Shown here one piece after another: positions 36,212-44,076 of a stretch of DNA of 64,000 nucleotides. Source of the stretch: Exiguobacterium sp. s193 (GTDB taxonomy: Bacteria; Bacillota; Bacilli; Exiguobacteriales; Exiguobacteriaceae). The position numbers and the translations under genes are program-made. Each line of letters starts with the position of its first letter. Position 1 is the stretch's first letter. The stretch spans positions 124,001 through 188,000 of the forward strand of contig NZ_JACSMR010000003.1 of the NCBI RefSeq assembly GCF_018618755.1, in the 5' to 3' direction. The notes below the pieces were generated by a model. The model saw only the letters and a program-made list of their open reading frames with translations. It was not told the origin of the DNA and ran no database searches.

Positions 36212-37266
36212 TTTAGTTGACCTACCTTTCGTTTCGCTTCGACACGTGGCATGACCTCGCGGGCAAAGCGTTCCATTTCTTCGAGTTGTGGAGAAAATTG
36301 AAGCAAGAGCAATGTCACGCCAACCGCTTCAAATTCAAGAATCCGTTCTGCGATTTGATCCGGCGTCCCAATCAAGTTCGGACGTAGCCCCCGGTTTGAG
36401 ACGGAATAGTCATTTCGTTTGACCTGTTGTTCGAGTTGCGATTTACTGACGAAGTCGTCATATCCGGCGTATCCGGCACCGTCTTCCTTCACGTCCGTAA
36501 TGCGGCGCCATTCTTCGAGCGCTGCTGCTTCCGTCTCGCGACAGATGATATAGGCCGCCAGTCCGAAACTCGCAAGCGGCTGCTTCCCTGTCGCCGCGCG
36601 GCGGGTTTTCATATCCGTAATCTTCGTCGCGACTTCATCGACCGTTCCTCCGTGCATGACATAGGCATCACAGTGATTGACGATCGTCTGTTTCCCCGTC
36701 TCGCTCTCACCACCGGCATACAACTTAATTCCGGGACGCTGAACGGGTTTCGGGTGTAGCTCTGCCCGTTCGAGCTGGTAGTAGCTCCCGTCAAAACTGT
36801 ATGGCGATGCGTCCGCCCATAATCCTTTCATGACCGTCACGAATTCTTCGGTTCGGGCATACCGTTCGTCATGGGCTGTAAAAATTCCGTTGTACTGACG
36901 GGCTTCTTCCTCCCACCAGGCCGAAACGACGTTGAGCGTGAACCGTCCATTACTCAATTGATCGATGTTCGCCGCCATCTTCGCTGTCGTCGCCGGATTA
37001 TGAAAACCGGGCCGGACGGCTGTCATGATTTCCAACCGTTCCGTCGTCGCCGCGATGGCTGCTGCTGTCGTCCACGCCTCAAGACTCGGTTCGGCTATTC
37101 CTTTGATGTCGTTTAAGTTCAGTTCCGCAATCAGTGTCGTCGAAAACCCGATCCGTTCTGCCGTCTGTGCGACTTGTTTCGCATAATCGAATGTCGCCGG
37201 CATTTGTTCATCCTCGACGTTCCGTAACCAACCTCCGAAGATTGGTAACCAAAATCCATATTCCAT
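36208..37266 (-). CDS. LLM-class flavin-dependent monooxygenase (SsuD/SfnG-like)
   Basis: A 352-residue luciferase-like TIM-barrel monooxygenase using reduced FMN. The start MEYGFWLPIFGGWLRNVEDE and the segments YAKQVAQTAERIGFSTTLIAEL, LEIMTAVRPGFHNPATTAKMAANIDQLSNGRFTLNVVSAWWEEEARQYN and SPYSFDGSYYQLERAELHPKPVQRPGIKLYAGGES place it near alkanesulfonate (SsuD) and dimethylsulfone (SfnG) monooxygenases, which release sulfite or sulfinate from organosulfur compounds. It is the first gene behind a SAM-I riboswitch, consistent with a sulfur-scavenging role when methionine is short. ATG 37266 follows a G-rich AAAGGGGGCACGGGGG. It overlaps the ATP-grasp gene by 4 bases. Confidence 0.9.
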   Translation of the reverse strand: MEYGFWLPIFGGWLRNVEDEQMPATFDYAKQVAQTAERIGFSTTLIAELNLNDIKGIAEPSLEAWTTAAAIAATTERLEIMTAVRPGFHNPATTAKMAANIDQLSNGRFTLNVVSAWWEEEARQYNGIFTAHDERYARTEEFVTVMKGLWADASPYSFDGSYYQLERAELHPKPVQRPGIKLYAGGESETGKQTIVNHCDAYVMHGGTVDEVATKITDMKTRRAATGKQPLASFGLAAYIICRETEAAALEEWRRITDVKEDGAGYAGYDDFVSKSQLEQQVKRNDYSVSNRGLRPNLIGTPDQIAERILEFEAVGVTLLLLQFSPQLEEMERFAREVMPRVEAKRKVGQLK

Positions 37267-37287
37267 CCCCCGTGCCCCCTTTTTGTA

Positions 37288-37323
37288 TAAAAAAATCGCT
37301 CTTTTCGTTTAGAAAAGAGCGAC
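37288..37323 (-). terminator. Riboswitch terminator
   Basis: Minus strand GTCGCTCTTTTC-TAAAC-GAAAAGAGCGA followed by TTTTTTT, between the SAM-I aptamer and the LLM gene: the expected OFF structure of a transcription-attenuation riboswitch. Confidence 0.92.
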
Positions 37324-37339
37324 GAATGTCTACTGTCGG

Positions 37340-37444
37340 CTCTTATCTTCAAAGGAATGAATTCCTTTTGGAAGTAGCACCTTCCGCTCATGCGGGGTTG
37401 CTGAAGTGTCGTCGGGCCAGTCCCTCGACTTCTCGTGATAAGAA
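37340..37444 (-). promoter_or_regulatory. SAM-I (S-box) riboswitch aptamer
   Basis: On the minus strand the S-box landmarks run in order: CTTATCACGAGAAG, GAGGGACTGGCCCGACGA, CAGCAACC, AAGGTGCTA-TTCC, and GAAGATAAGAG, the last pairing with the first to form P1. A terminator follows. With SAM bound, transcription should stop, so the LLM/ATP-grasp operon is on when SAM is low. A promoter (-35 TTGCTT 37479-37484, 17-base spacer, -10 TACGCT 37456-37461) lies just upstream. Confidence 0.95.
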
Positions 37445-37565
37445 TGATTGAAATTAGCGTACATCTTTTAGCAGAGTAAAGCAACCTTTAAACCTTCTTT
37501 TCCCATCGGAATTAAAAAATCTTTGGGAAATCACTCTGTTTCTTGATACTTCTTTGTCTAGAAGC

Positions 37566-37608
37566 TAAAAACAGGAATTGCACATCGGTTTAAGATGGCA
37601 ATCCCTGC
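37566..37608 (-). terminator. Terminator of the DUF975 gene
   Basis: Minus strand GCAGGGATTGCCATC / GATGTGCAATTCCTG then TTTTTAG. Its arms nearly match those at 55313-55354 and 9938-9985. Confidence 0.85.
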
Positions 37609-37637
37609 TTTGTATGGTGAGATTCAAAATCAACTCA

Positions 37638-38306
37638 TTATGGTGAGACGAATGGGGAGTCACCATGATTTTCATCCATCATGACTGTCCGGCGATCAGT
37701 CGTTGAAACTTCTTCCCCACGCACGCGATCGTAGAACTTCGCGAGCGTGACGCTGAAGTATGGTCCAATCCAAAGGAAACCAATTCCGATCGTAACAATT
37801 CCGAGCAAGAACCAACCGATGAACGAGAGGACGAGGAAGAATGCCTCTTTTTTATGTCCATCCATCATTTGACGTGAACGCGTAATCGCATCAAGGATGC
37901 CGATTGACGGTTCGTCGCGCAAAATGTAGTACGTCAGCATGTACGAAAATGACTTGATGATTCCTGGAATGATGAACAGTAAAAACCATAGCCCTAAGAA
38001 AATCGTTTGAACGATTGCAAGACCAACGGCTTTCAGAAACATTTTGTACGGCTCAAACAAGTCGGCGATTTTCGTCTCTTCGTCTCGGGCGACAGATAGT
38101 GCAAGCCATGACCAACCAATCGCAATTGGGAGCGTGACAATCGACAAGAGTAAGCCAATCAAGTCGATGAACTCGAAATCGTTACCTGATGATCCGGCTC
38201 CATTCGGAACACCTTGAATGATCAGAAACAATAGCATCATTAATGCCATAAATCCCCAACGTCCCTGCAACGACTCGCGCGCTGCTAATTTTAATTGTTT
38301 TGACAT
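37638..38306 (-). CDS. DUF975-family membrane protein
   Basis: A 222-residue polytopic membrane protein with about six hydrophobic segments. The DUF975 pattern is clear: LKLAARESLQGRWGFMALMMLLFLII, the central LFEPYKMFLKAVGLAIVQTIFLGLWFLLFIIPGIIKSFSYMLTYYILRDEPSIGILDAITRSRQMMDGHKKEAFFLVLSFIGW. Function unknown; the family is common in Bacillota. ATG 38306 has GAGGAGG upstream. Its terminator belongs to the repeated hairpin family. No operon partner is evident. Confidence 0.85.
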   Translation of the reverse strand: MSKQLKLAARESLQGRWGFMALMMLLFLIIQGVPNGAGSSGNDFEFIDLIGLLLSIVTLPIAIGWSWLALSVARDEETKIADLFEPYKMFLKAVGLAIVQTIFLGLWFLLFIIPGIIKSFSYMLTYYILRDEPSIGILDAITRSRQMMDGHKKEAFFLVLSFIGWFLLGIVTIGIGFLWIGPYFSVTLAKFYDRVRGEEVSTTDRRTVMMDENHGDSPFVSP

Positions 38307-38371
38307 TAAAGATCCTCCTCAAAAATAAGTTCTATCCTTCTTTACGGTATATCTTTGAGGAGGTTTCATTT

Positions 38372-39661
38372 TTAACGCTTGTCTTTTTTTAATTTCTGAA
38401 CTGCTGCTTTTTCAAGCTGTTGCTGGCACGCCGTATACAAAGAGCGTCGTCCATCGAGGCGTTCAATCGCAAACGGAATATCATGTTTTTTTGCTTGCAC
38501 GAGGACATGTGCCGCTGCTGCGTGAGAGACACGACTTTTGACGACAACGATCGCGTCGGTCTTTTTCGCGAGACAAGCGATTTTTTTTGCGGCTTGGGCG
38601 TCCCCACCAAGATGGATTAATTCGATACCCGTCTCAGCAAAGAAGTCGCGGTAGACGGCACGCTGTTGCTCATTACCGACGATGACGAGACGCATGCCGT
38701 CGTAGGAAGCAAAATCGAGTGCCGTTTTATCAACAAATTCGATGGGTTGACCGGGTAACATCGTCGTATCGAGGCGTTCGAGCTGATGGGCTTTCTTTTC
38801 TCGGAGGCGGCGCTCTTTTTTGACTTTCTTCGCCTTCGGTTTCCGTTGCATCATCTTATCGTAACGTCCCGTTTTCGTTTGTTTGTTCGCGAGGGATGTC
38901 GCGGCGGACTCGGGCGAACCACTCGATACGTCGCGCTGCGGTAACTCCGTCACGATTGGTACCTCGTAATGAAATGCATGTTTCCAGACAATCGTCAATG
39001 TCTCCGGATGACCTTTCCACATGACGAGATCGACGAGTTGACCTGCTTTCAGCTGGAAGAACCGCATGTCTTCGAGTGGTGTCGTATAGTAGAACGGTTT
39101 TCCTGTCTCATCTTTCAGTGGACCATCAATCGTCGCTTCGATGATGCCATGGTTCTTGACGATACACTTTTCAAACACAATCCGCTCTGCGAGTGGTTTT
39201 ACTTGATCCGTCGCGACGACGGCTAAGATTTCAAGCGACGTCCGGCGCTCATCTTGATGCAGGACTTGGACACGGACTTCCATCCCGTGCTCCAGGTTCC
39301 AGTCACGGATTTCTGTTTCCGAGATATGACTGTTCGGCCACTCCCGTAACGATCCGCCCTTTAATTGCCGTTCGAACGTATAGGAATATCGTAGTTCGAC
39401 AGTTGGTTCGACTTCTACCTTCTCTTCCTCGATGACTGTAGCAGGCGGACTGGCTGGTGCGACCCGGCGTTCTGCCGGATCCGTCTCCAAGCTCGTTAAC
39501 CCCGTCGTTGTTTGACGTGGCGCATAGTACTGCGACAGCTGGACCCATTCATCGATTCCGTTGATTTCATCGAGTAACAAATTCCAGTCGTCTGCTGTTT
39601 CGACGATGTTCAGTTTGCTTGTCACCAATTCCTTCGCTCGTTCAATTACGTGATGCATCAT
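38372..39661 (-). CDS. DUF2325 domain-containing protein
   Basis: A 429-residue cytoplasmic protein. The last 95 residues form a DUF2325-like module (GMRLVIVGNEQQRAVYRDFFAETGIELIHLGGD...AKKTDAIVVVKSRVSHAAAAHVLVQAKKHDIPFAIERLDGRRSLYTACQQQL). Before it lies a strongly basic stretch (about 275-310, QRKPKAKKVKKERRLREKKAHQLERL) that could bind nucleic acid. The first 260 residues contain beta-rich segments (VELRYSYTFERQLKGGSLREWP, MEVRVQVLHQDERRTSLEILAVV) of no recognised family. ATG 39661 (ATG ATG CAT CAC) follows AAAGGGGTTTTTAAC; the frame open to 39718 has no site. Function unknown. Confidence 0.7.
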   Translation of the reverse strand: MMHHVIERAKELVTSKLNIVETADDWNLLLDEINGIDEWVQLSQYYAPRQTTTGLTSLETDPAERRVAPASPPATVIEEEKVEVEPTVELRYSYTFERQLKGGSLREWPNSHISETEIRDWNLEHGMEVRVQVLHQDERRTSLEILAVVATDQVKPLAERIVFEKCIVKNHGIIEATIDGPLKDETGKPFYYTTPLEDMRFFQLKAGQLVDLVMWKGHPETLTIVWKHAFHYEVPIVTELPQRDVSSGSPESAATSLANKQTKTGRYDKMMQRKPKAKKVKKERRLREKKAHQLERLDTTMLPGQPIEFVDKTALDFASYDGMRLVIVGNEQQRAVYRDFFAETGIELIHLGGDAQAAKKIACLAKKTDAIVVVKSRVSHAAAAHVLVQAKKHDIPFAIERLDGRRSLYTACQQQLEKAAVQKLKKDKR

Positions 39662-39753
39662 GTTAAAAACCCCTTTGCTATTTTTTCCAACTATAGCAAG
39701 GTCAAGATGCTTCACCATTACAAAAAAATAACCCGGTATTTTTTTATTAAGGG

Positions 39754-40533
39754 TTACGGTTTGACGTGAACGGCCGGGTCACCTCTCCGGTATTTTTCGA
39801 CGACGACAATCAAGACGGTAATGATGACGAGTAAGAACCAGGACGATAATTTGCCGAAATCAACAAGCGCCCAGCCCTCTTGTTGATGCGGATAGACCCA
39901 ACCCTTGAAAAAAGTGACGATGTTTTCAGCTAGCCAGATGAACCAGGCAATCAAAAGGAACGATAAGACAAGTGGGAGACGATAAACCGTATCCTCTAGC
40001 CGGAAGTAGACCCACGATTTAAAGAAGACGACGATGACTAGTCCCATCAGGAACCACCGTAAATCGAGCATCCAGTGGTGTGTGAAAAAGTTTAAGTAAA
40101 TTAAGCTTCCGACCGTAAGCGCGAGACCGGGGCGCGGAAACGAGGTGAACCGAAGATTGAATCGGCGAAATGCCTGGCAGACATAACTTGCGACACTGGC
40201 ATACATGAAACCTGCGTAGAGCGGAACGCCGAACACTTTCGAAACAGCGTCTTCCGGATAACTCCAGGACCCGACGTGGACCTTAAACAGCTCAAGGCCC
40301 AATCCGATGGCGTGAAAAATCAGAATCAACTTGAACTCTTCTTTCGTCTCGTAACGGGTCAACAGTAACATGACTTGAACGAACAGACACCAAAGCAGCA
40401 AGACATCATAACGGGCAATCGGTTCATTCGGCAGATAACGCGATACTGCGAGTGCAGCAAAAATCGCGACCGGAAAGACACAACAGAGAGCTTCAAGATA
40501 TGTAAAACGGATGAGATGGCGAATGAATCGCAT
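39754..40533 (-). CDS. yoaT: DUF817-family membrane protein (YoaT-like)
   Basis: A 259-residue polytopic protein with seven or eight hydrophobic segments. Family-typical stretches are ETKEEFKLILIFHAIGLGLELFKVHVGSWSYPED, VPLYAGFMYASVASYVCQAFRRFNLRF, and WLAENIVTFFKGWVYPHQQEGWALVDFGKLSSWFLLVIITV. DUF817 has no assigned activity; the many conserved aromatic and charged residues inside membrane segments suggest an enzyme or carrier. ATG 40533 follows AGAGGAGGGACATCG. A short hairpin with AACCC / GGGTT and a T-run at about 39725-39752 probably ends its transcript. Confidence 0.85.
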   Translation of the reverse strand: MRFIRHLIRFTYLEALCCVFPVAIFAALAVSRYLPNEPIARYDVLLLWCLFVQVMLLLTRYETKEEFKLILIFHAIGLGLELFKVHVGSWSYPEDAVSKVFGVPLYAGFMYASVASYVCQAFRRFNLRFTSFPRPGLALTVGSLIYLNFFTHHWMLDLRWFLMGLVIVVFFKSWVYFRLEDTVYRLPLVLSFLLIAWFIWLAENIVTFFKGWVYPHQQEGWALVDFGKLSSWFLLVIITVLIVVVEKYRRGDPAVHVKP

Positions 40534-40692
40534 CGATGTCCCTCCTCTTCTTTCTTTACATTATACGAGACGCGGAACGCGACTCCCTCCTCCTCAAGTT
40601 GGACATTCAATAATTTGTTACTTCTGCTTTCGTTCATGAACGTGATACAGTTAATGAATATCTATCCTTTTGAATCGAGGTGACACACAACG

Positions 40693-41361
40693 ATGTTCAA
40701 ACGTCTCCATACGTCCTGGTTGCTGCGCGCAACGTTGAAATGGTTCTTATTTTTAAGCGGTCTCTTTTTGCTCGCCGTCGGTTCCTCCATCATGATCACC
40801 GCTAACCTCGGTGTCTCGACTTGGGATGTCCTGCATCTCGGTCTCCAAAACAAAACACCCTTATCGGTCGGGACGGTCATTCTTCTCGTCGGTCTGCTGC
40901 TCGTCTTCGTCAAGTACTTACTCGACCGGATTCGACCGCAAATCGGGACACTCGTCAATGCAATCTTCGTCGGTGTCTTCATGAACCTCGTACTTGGCTC
41001 GCATTTACTTCCGTCGTTCTCAGCTGTTTGGCTAAACGCTGTATGGCTCATCTTCGGTATCTTCATCATCGGTATGGGGGCAGGGCTGTACGTCGCCGTC
41101 GGATACGGTGCTGGTCCACGTGACGGTCTGACCTTGACGTTAGCGGAGCGTTTCGGAACCTCGATCCGGATGATGCGGACGATCATGGAGATAACGGCAT
41201 GTGGTCTCGGTTGGTTACTCGGTGGTCCGGTCTTTTTCGGGACGATTCTCTCGATTTTCTTAATTGGACCGTTTCTTCAATTTTGGTTAGTTTATTTCCG
41301 ACGGATGATTGCCGCAATCGATGCCGGCGTCATTCGACAGAACGAACAAAAAATCAGCTAA
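40693..41361 (+). CDS. YczE/YyaS/YitT-family membrane protein
   Basis: A 222-residue membrane protein with about five hydrophobic segments. YczE-type signatures: FLFLSGLFLLAVGSSIMITANLGVSTWDVLHLGLQNKTPLSVGTVILLVGLLLVF and IIGMGAGLYVAVGYGAGPRDGLTLTLAERFGTSIRMMRTIMEI. In B. subtilis YczE is needed for proper surfactin or bacillaene production, by an unclear route. The C-terminus is short and basic. ATG 40693 has CGAGGTGACACACAACG upstream. The next gene, a MarR regulator, has its own promoter. Confidence 0.85.
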   Translation: MFKRLHTSWLLRATLKWFLFLSGLFLLAVGSSIMITANLGVSTWDVLHLGLQNKTPLSVGTVILLVGLLLVFVKYLLDRIRPQIGTLVNAIFVGVFMNLVLGSHLLPSFSAVWLNAVWLIFGIFIIGMGAGLYVAVGYGAGPRDGLTLTLAERFGTSIRMMRTIMEITACGLGWLLGGPVFFGTILSIFLIGPFLQFWLVYFRRMIAAIDAGVIRQNEQKIS

Positions 41362-41425
41362 ACCGCCTGACTCGATATCGTTTCGAAAGAAATGGTATCT
41401 TTTTTTCGTGGATGAAGCAGATTAG

Positions 41426-41484
41426 TTGCACCTGCAAAAAATACACGTTATATTCGTTTACATATCAATCTTTGATACGTCAAA
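41426..41484 (+). promoter_or_regulatory. Promoter and candidate operator of the marR-nitroreductase operon
   Basis: -35 TTGCAC (41426-41431), 17-base spacer, -10 TATATT (41449-41454). Just downstream is the inverted repeat TTTGA-TACG-TCAAA (41471-41484), well placed for autorepression by the encoded MarR protein. Hexamers are seen; the operator role is inferred. Confidence 0.6.
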
Positions 41485-41517
41485 GGTTTCTTGGAACGAA
41501 GGGAAGGATGTGATGAC

Positions 41518-41967
41518 TTGAGTATTTCATGCACAGAAAAAGGACGCTTGATTTATGCACTCGTCTCCGTCAATAAGACGATTGCTCAAAAATTTGATTT
41601 ATGTACGGACGGTTTTAGCCAGACCCGAATGGACTTATTAGCCCAACTCGAGGTCGGCAAGACCATCAGTCAAAAAGAATTACAGCAACGGGTCAATGTC
41701 GACAACGCTGCCGTGACACGCCATTTAAAGCATCTCGAAACGAACGGGATGATTCAACGTGTCCGGTCAGCGACCGATAACCGTGTCATCCTCGTCTCAT
41801 TAACAGATGAGGGAGCTACACGCATCACTCAGTTGCGCCAGCAAAAAGATGATTTCCTCGAACATCTATTAGAGGATTTCACAGGTGAAGAACAGGCAGC
41901 ACTCGCACAGATGATTCAACGCATCGAAAATAATGCGTCAACATTACCTAAAACGACTACACGCTAA
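41518..41967 (+). CDS. MarR-family transcriptional regulator
   Basis: A 149-residue winged-helix repressor. Seen: helix-turn-helix KTISQKELQQRVNVDNAAVTRHLKHLETNGMIQRVRS (about 50-87) and wing DNRVILVSLTDEGATRI. A Cys near the N-terminus (SISCTEKGR) and another in DLCTDGF could sense thiol-reactive compounds, as in MhqR/YodB/OhrR-type regulators, but this is inference. TTG 41518 is preceded by GGGAAGGATG; the frame open to 41491 starts inside that site. It is followed after 16 bases by tandem nitroreductase genes, which it probably controls. Confidence 0.9.
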   Translation: MSISCTEKGRLIYALVSVNKTIAQKFDLCTDGFSQTRMDLLAQLEVGKTISQKELQQRVNVDNAAVTRHLKHLETNGMIQRVRSATDNRVILVSLTDEGATRITQLRQQKDDFLEHLLEDFTGEEQAALAQMIQRIENNASTLPKTTTR

Positions 41968-41983
41968 AAAGGAGCACTTACTC

Positions 41984-42619
41984 ATGACAACTCAAACATC
42001 TACTGATTTTATGGAAATCGTAAAAGGCCGTCGCTCAATCCGCAACTACGACACGGACGTAAAAATCTCTAAAGAAGAAATGACACAAATTCTTGAAGAA
42101 GCGACACTCGCACCGTCTTCCGTCAACATGCAACCATGGCGTTTCCTCGTCATCGACAGTGAAGAAGGTAAAGCGACACTTGCACCGCTCGCGAAGTTCA
42201 ATCAAGTCCAAGTCGAGACATCATCTGCTGTCATCGCTGTCTTTGGTGACATGAAGGCGATTGATCAACTCGAAAACATTTATGATACAGCTGTCGCACA
42301 AGGACTCATGCCGCAAGAAGTCCGCGACCGCCAAGTTCCTGCCATCACAGGGATGTATGAAAATGTCCCTGCCAGCGCACTGAAAGACAGCATCTTGATT
42401 GATTCTGGTCTCGTTTCAATGCAATTGATGCTCGTCGCCCGTGCTCACGGATATGATACGAACCCAATCGGTGGTTACGAAAAAGATCAAATCGCAGAAG
42501 CATTCGGCATGGATAAAGACCGTTATGTCCCAGTCATGTTACTTTCAATCGGGAAAGCCGTTGACGCAGGCTACCCATCAGTCCGTTTACCGATTGCTGA
42601 CATCGCAGACTGGAAATAA
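41984..42619 (+). CDS. Nitroreductase family protein 1
   Basis: A 211-residue FMN-dependent nitroreductase (NfsB/YodC/MhqN-like fold). The FMN-binding start is clear: MEIVKGRRSIRNYDTDVKISKEEMTQILEEATLAPSSVNMQPWRFLVID; the C-terminal cofactor region is GYDTNPIGGYEKDQIAEAFGMDKDRYVPVMLLSIGKA. It reduces nitro compounds or quinones with NAD(P)H. ATG 41984 follows AAAAAGGAGCACTTACTC. It is second in an operon with a MarR regulator and a close duplicate, consistent with inducible detoxification of electrophiles. Confidence 0.93.
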   Translation: MTTQTSTDFMEIVKGRRSIRNYDTDVKISKEEMTQILEEATLAPSSVNMQPWRFLVIDSEEGKATLAPLAKFNQVQVETSSAVIAVFGDMKAIDQLENIYDTAVAQGLMPQEVRDRQVPAITGMYENVPASALKDSILIDSGLVSMQLMLVARAHGYDTNPIGGYEKDQIAEAFGMDKDRYVPVMLLSIGKAVDAGYPSVRLPIADIADWK

Positions 42620-42672
42620 GTCCGATTCGCTTCATCAAAAAATAGAGAACACAACAAGGGAGATTGAATACT

Positions 42673-43308
42673 ATGACAACTCAAACATCTACTGACTTTA
42701 TGGAAATCGTTAAGGGCCGCCGCTCAATCCGCAACTACGACACAAACGTCAAGATTTCAAAAGAAGAAATGACACAAATCCTGGAAGAAGCAACACTTGC
42801 TCCATCTTCCGTCAACATGCAACCGTGGCGTTTCCTCGTCATCGACAGCGAAGAAGGAAAAGCAACGCTTGCGCCACTCGCGAAATTCAACCAAGTCCAA
42901 GTCGAGACATCATCTGCTGTCATCGCGGTCTTCGGTGACATGAACGCAGTCGATAGCATCGACACAATTTACGATATGGCTGTTGAAAAAGGGTTGATGC
43001 CGCAAGAAGTCCGCGATCGCCAAGTTCCGGCTATCAAAGGATTCTACCGCCCAGAAGATACAGATACACTTCGTGACAGCATCCTGATCGACTCTGGTCT
43101 CGTTTCGATGCAATTGATGCTCGTCGCTCGGGCACATGGTTACGATACGAACCCAATCGGTGGTTACGAAAAAGACCAAATCGCAGAGGCATTCGGTATG
43201 GATAAAGACCGTTACCTCCCTGTCATGCTCCTTTCAATCGGGAAAGCCGTTGACGCAGGATATCCATCAGTCCGTCTTCCAATCAACGACATCACAGATT
43301 GGAAGTAA
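42673..43308 (+). CDS. Nitroreductase family protein 2 (tandem duplicate)
   Basis: A 211-residue paralogue of the preceding protein, differing at only about two dozen positions by eye. Changes concentrate in one block near residues 86-130 (NAVDSIDTIYDMAVEKGL and GFYRPEDTDTLR here versus KAIDQLENIYDTAVAQGL and GMYENVPASALK), which in this fold lies near the active-site lid and dimer interface. Silent differences are frequent, so the duplication is not very recent. ATG 42673 follows AACAAGGGAGATTGAATACT; an in-frame TTG at 42664 overlaps the site. The intergenic gap is 53 bases. Confidence 0.93.
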   Translation: MTTQTSTDFMEIVKGRRSIRNYDTNVKISKEEMTQILEEATLAPSSVNMQPWRFLVIDSEEGKATLAPLAKFNQVQVETSSAVIAVFGDMNAVDSIDTIYDMAVEKGLMPQEVRDRQVPAIKGFYRPEDTDTLRDSILIDSGLVSMQLMLVARAHGYDTNPIGGYEKDQIAEAFGMDKDRYLPVMLLSIGKAVDAGYPSVRLPINDITDWK

Positions 43309-43325
43309 GCAATCCGCACGATGAA

Positions 43326-43355
43326 GAGAGCACCTCGTTTTAACGGGGTGCTCTC
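43326..43355 (+). terminator. First hairpin after the nitroreductase operon
   Basis: GAGAGCACC-TCGTTTTAACGG-GGTGCTCTC. No T-run follows directly; a second hairpin (43367-43408) does have one. Confidence 0.6.
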
Positions 43356-43366
43356 TAGACAAACTA

Positions 43367-43408
43367 GATGGAAGGTCACTTAAATGTGATTTTCCATCTT
43401 TTTTTTGC
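43367..43408 (+). terminator. Terminator of the nitroreductase operon
   Basis: GATGGAAGGTCAC-TTAAAT-GTGATTTTCCATC followed by eight T. Confidence 0.9.
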
Positions 43409-43424
43409 TCTCTCTTTCCTTCCT

Positions 43425-43508
43425 AATCGTCTTCCTGTGGCAAACATCGCGCCGCTTCGCTTCGCTGCAGGGTCGCTCCTGTTTGCTTTCCACTAGGAAG
43501 CGATTAGA
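43425..43508. repeat. Structured intergenic repeat, second type
   Basis: Arms CTTCCTGTGGCAAAC / GTTTGCTTTCCACTAGGAAG enclose GCGCCGCTTCGCTTCGCTGC and AGGGTCGC. On the minus strand GCGACCCTGCAGCGAAGCG matches a unit inside the 17938-18322 element (GCGACCCTGCAGC). No coding function. Confidence 0.55.
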
Positions 43509-43583
43509 TCGGAAATCGAGGCTTTTTTAGCTTTACTTCATATTATAAAATAAAGAAATACACCACAAACCAGGGTTTCCCAT

Positions 43584-43880
43584 TATGACGAGTATTACGA
43601 CTGTTATATCATCAGCCGCTTGTCTATCGGACAACTACACGGGAAGGAAGACGTGAGTACATATCAAATCCAAAAATCTGTAAAACCTGTCCATCTCTAG
43701 AACGGTGTACAAAAAGAGACAATCGAACGTGTCTTTGCGGACGCGAAAGAAAAGCATGGCATGCGTTGCTCACTTTTACTACCCTGAACCTCACAAAATC
43801 TATATCGAGATGCGATAAGTTTGCGCTTCCCTGTCCCGTCTTCAAAGCGGCTGTACGACTTGTCTTTTCCTGCGCTATTG
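43584..43880 (+). pseudogene. IS1182-family transposase remnant
   Basis: Three short blocks in different frames match the C-terminal part of IS1182-type DDE transposases: YDEYYDCYI (from 43584), EYISNPKICKTCPSLERCTK (from about 43652) and KETIERVFADAKEKHGMR (from about 43713). Stops and frameshifts separate them and the catalytic N-terminal two thirds are absent. It is flanked by intergenic repeats. No intact ends were found; an IS1182-like end remnant lies at 9517. Confidence 0.8.
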
Positions 43881-43978
43881 CCTAAAAAGTGTCGTTTTCG
43901 TTGACTCCTACGGAGAAAGCAACGAAAAAAGACGCTTGATCTCCCGATAGCACGTTGTCTACAGCCTGGAGCATGCCG
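43857..43978 (-). repeat. Structured repeat / MITE-like segment, copy 5
   Basis: Minus strand: TGTAGACAACGTGCTATCGG, GAGATCAAGCGTC, TTTTTTCGTTGCTTTC, GGAGTCAACGAAAACG, CTTTTTAGGCAATAGCG. It matches the left part of the 17938-18322 element with the middle reduced to GACTCCTACGGAGAAAGC. Confidence 0.6.
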
Positions 43979-44076
43979 TTTTACGGGGTGCTTTTTTTGC
44001 TGCATTTCCCGCCCCTCCCCTGCATTTCAGTTCAGTTCCACTCAATCCTTTTGTATACTGAACGAAAAAGGAGCGG

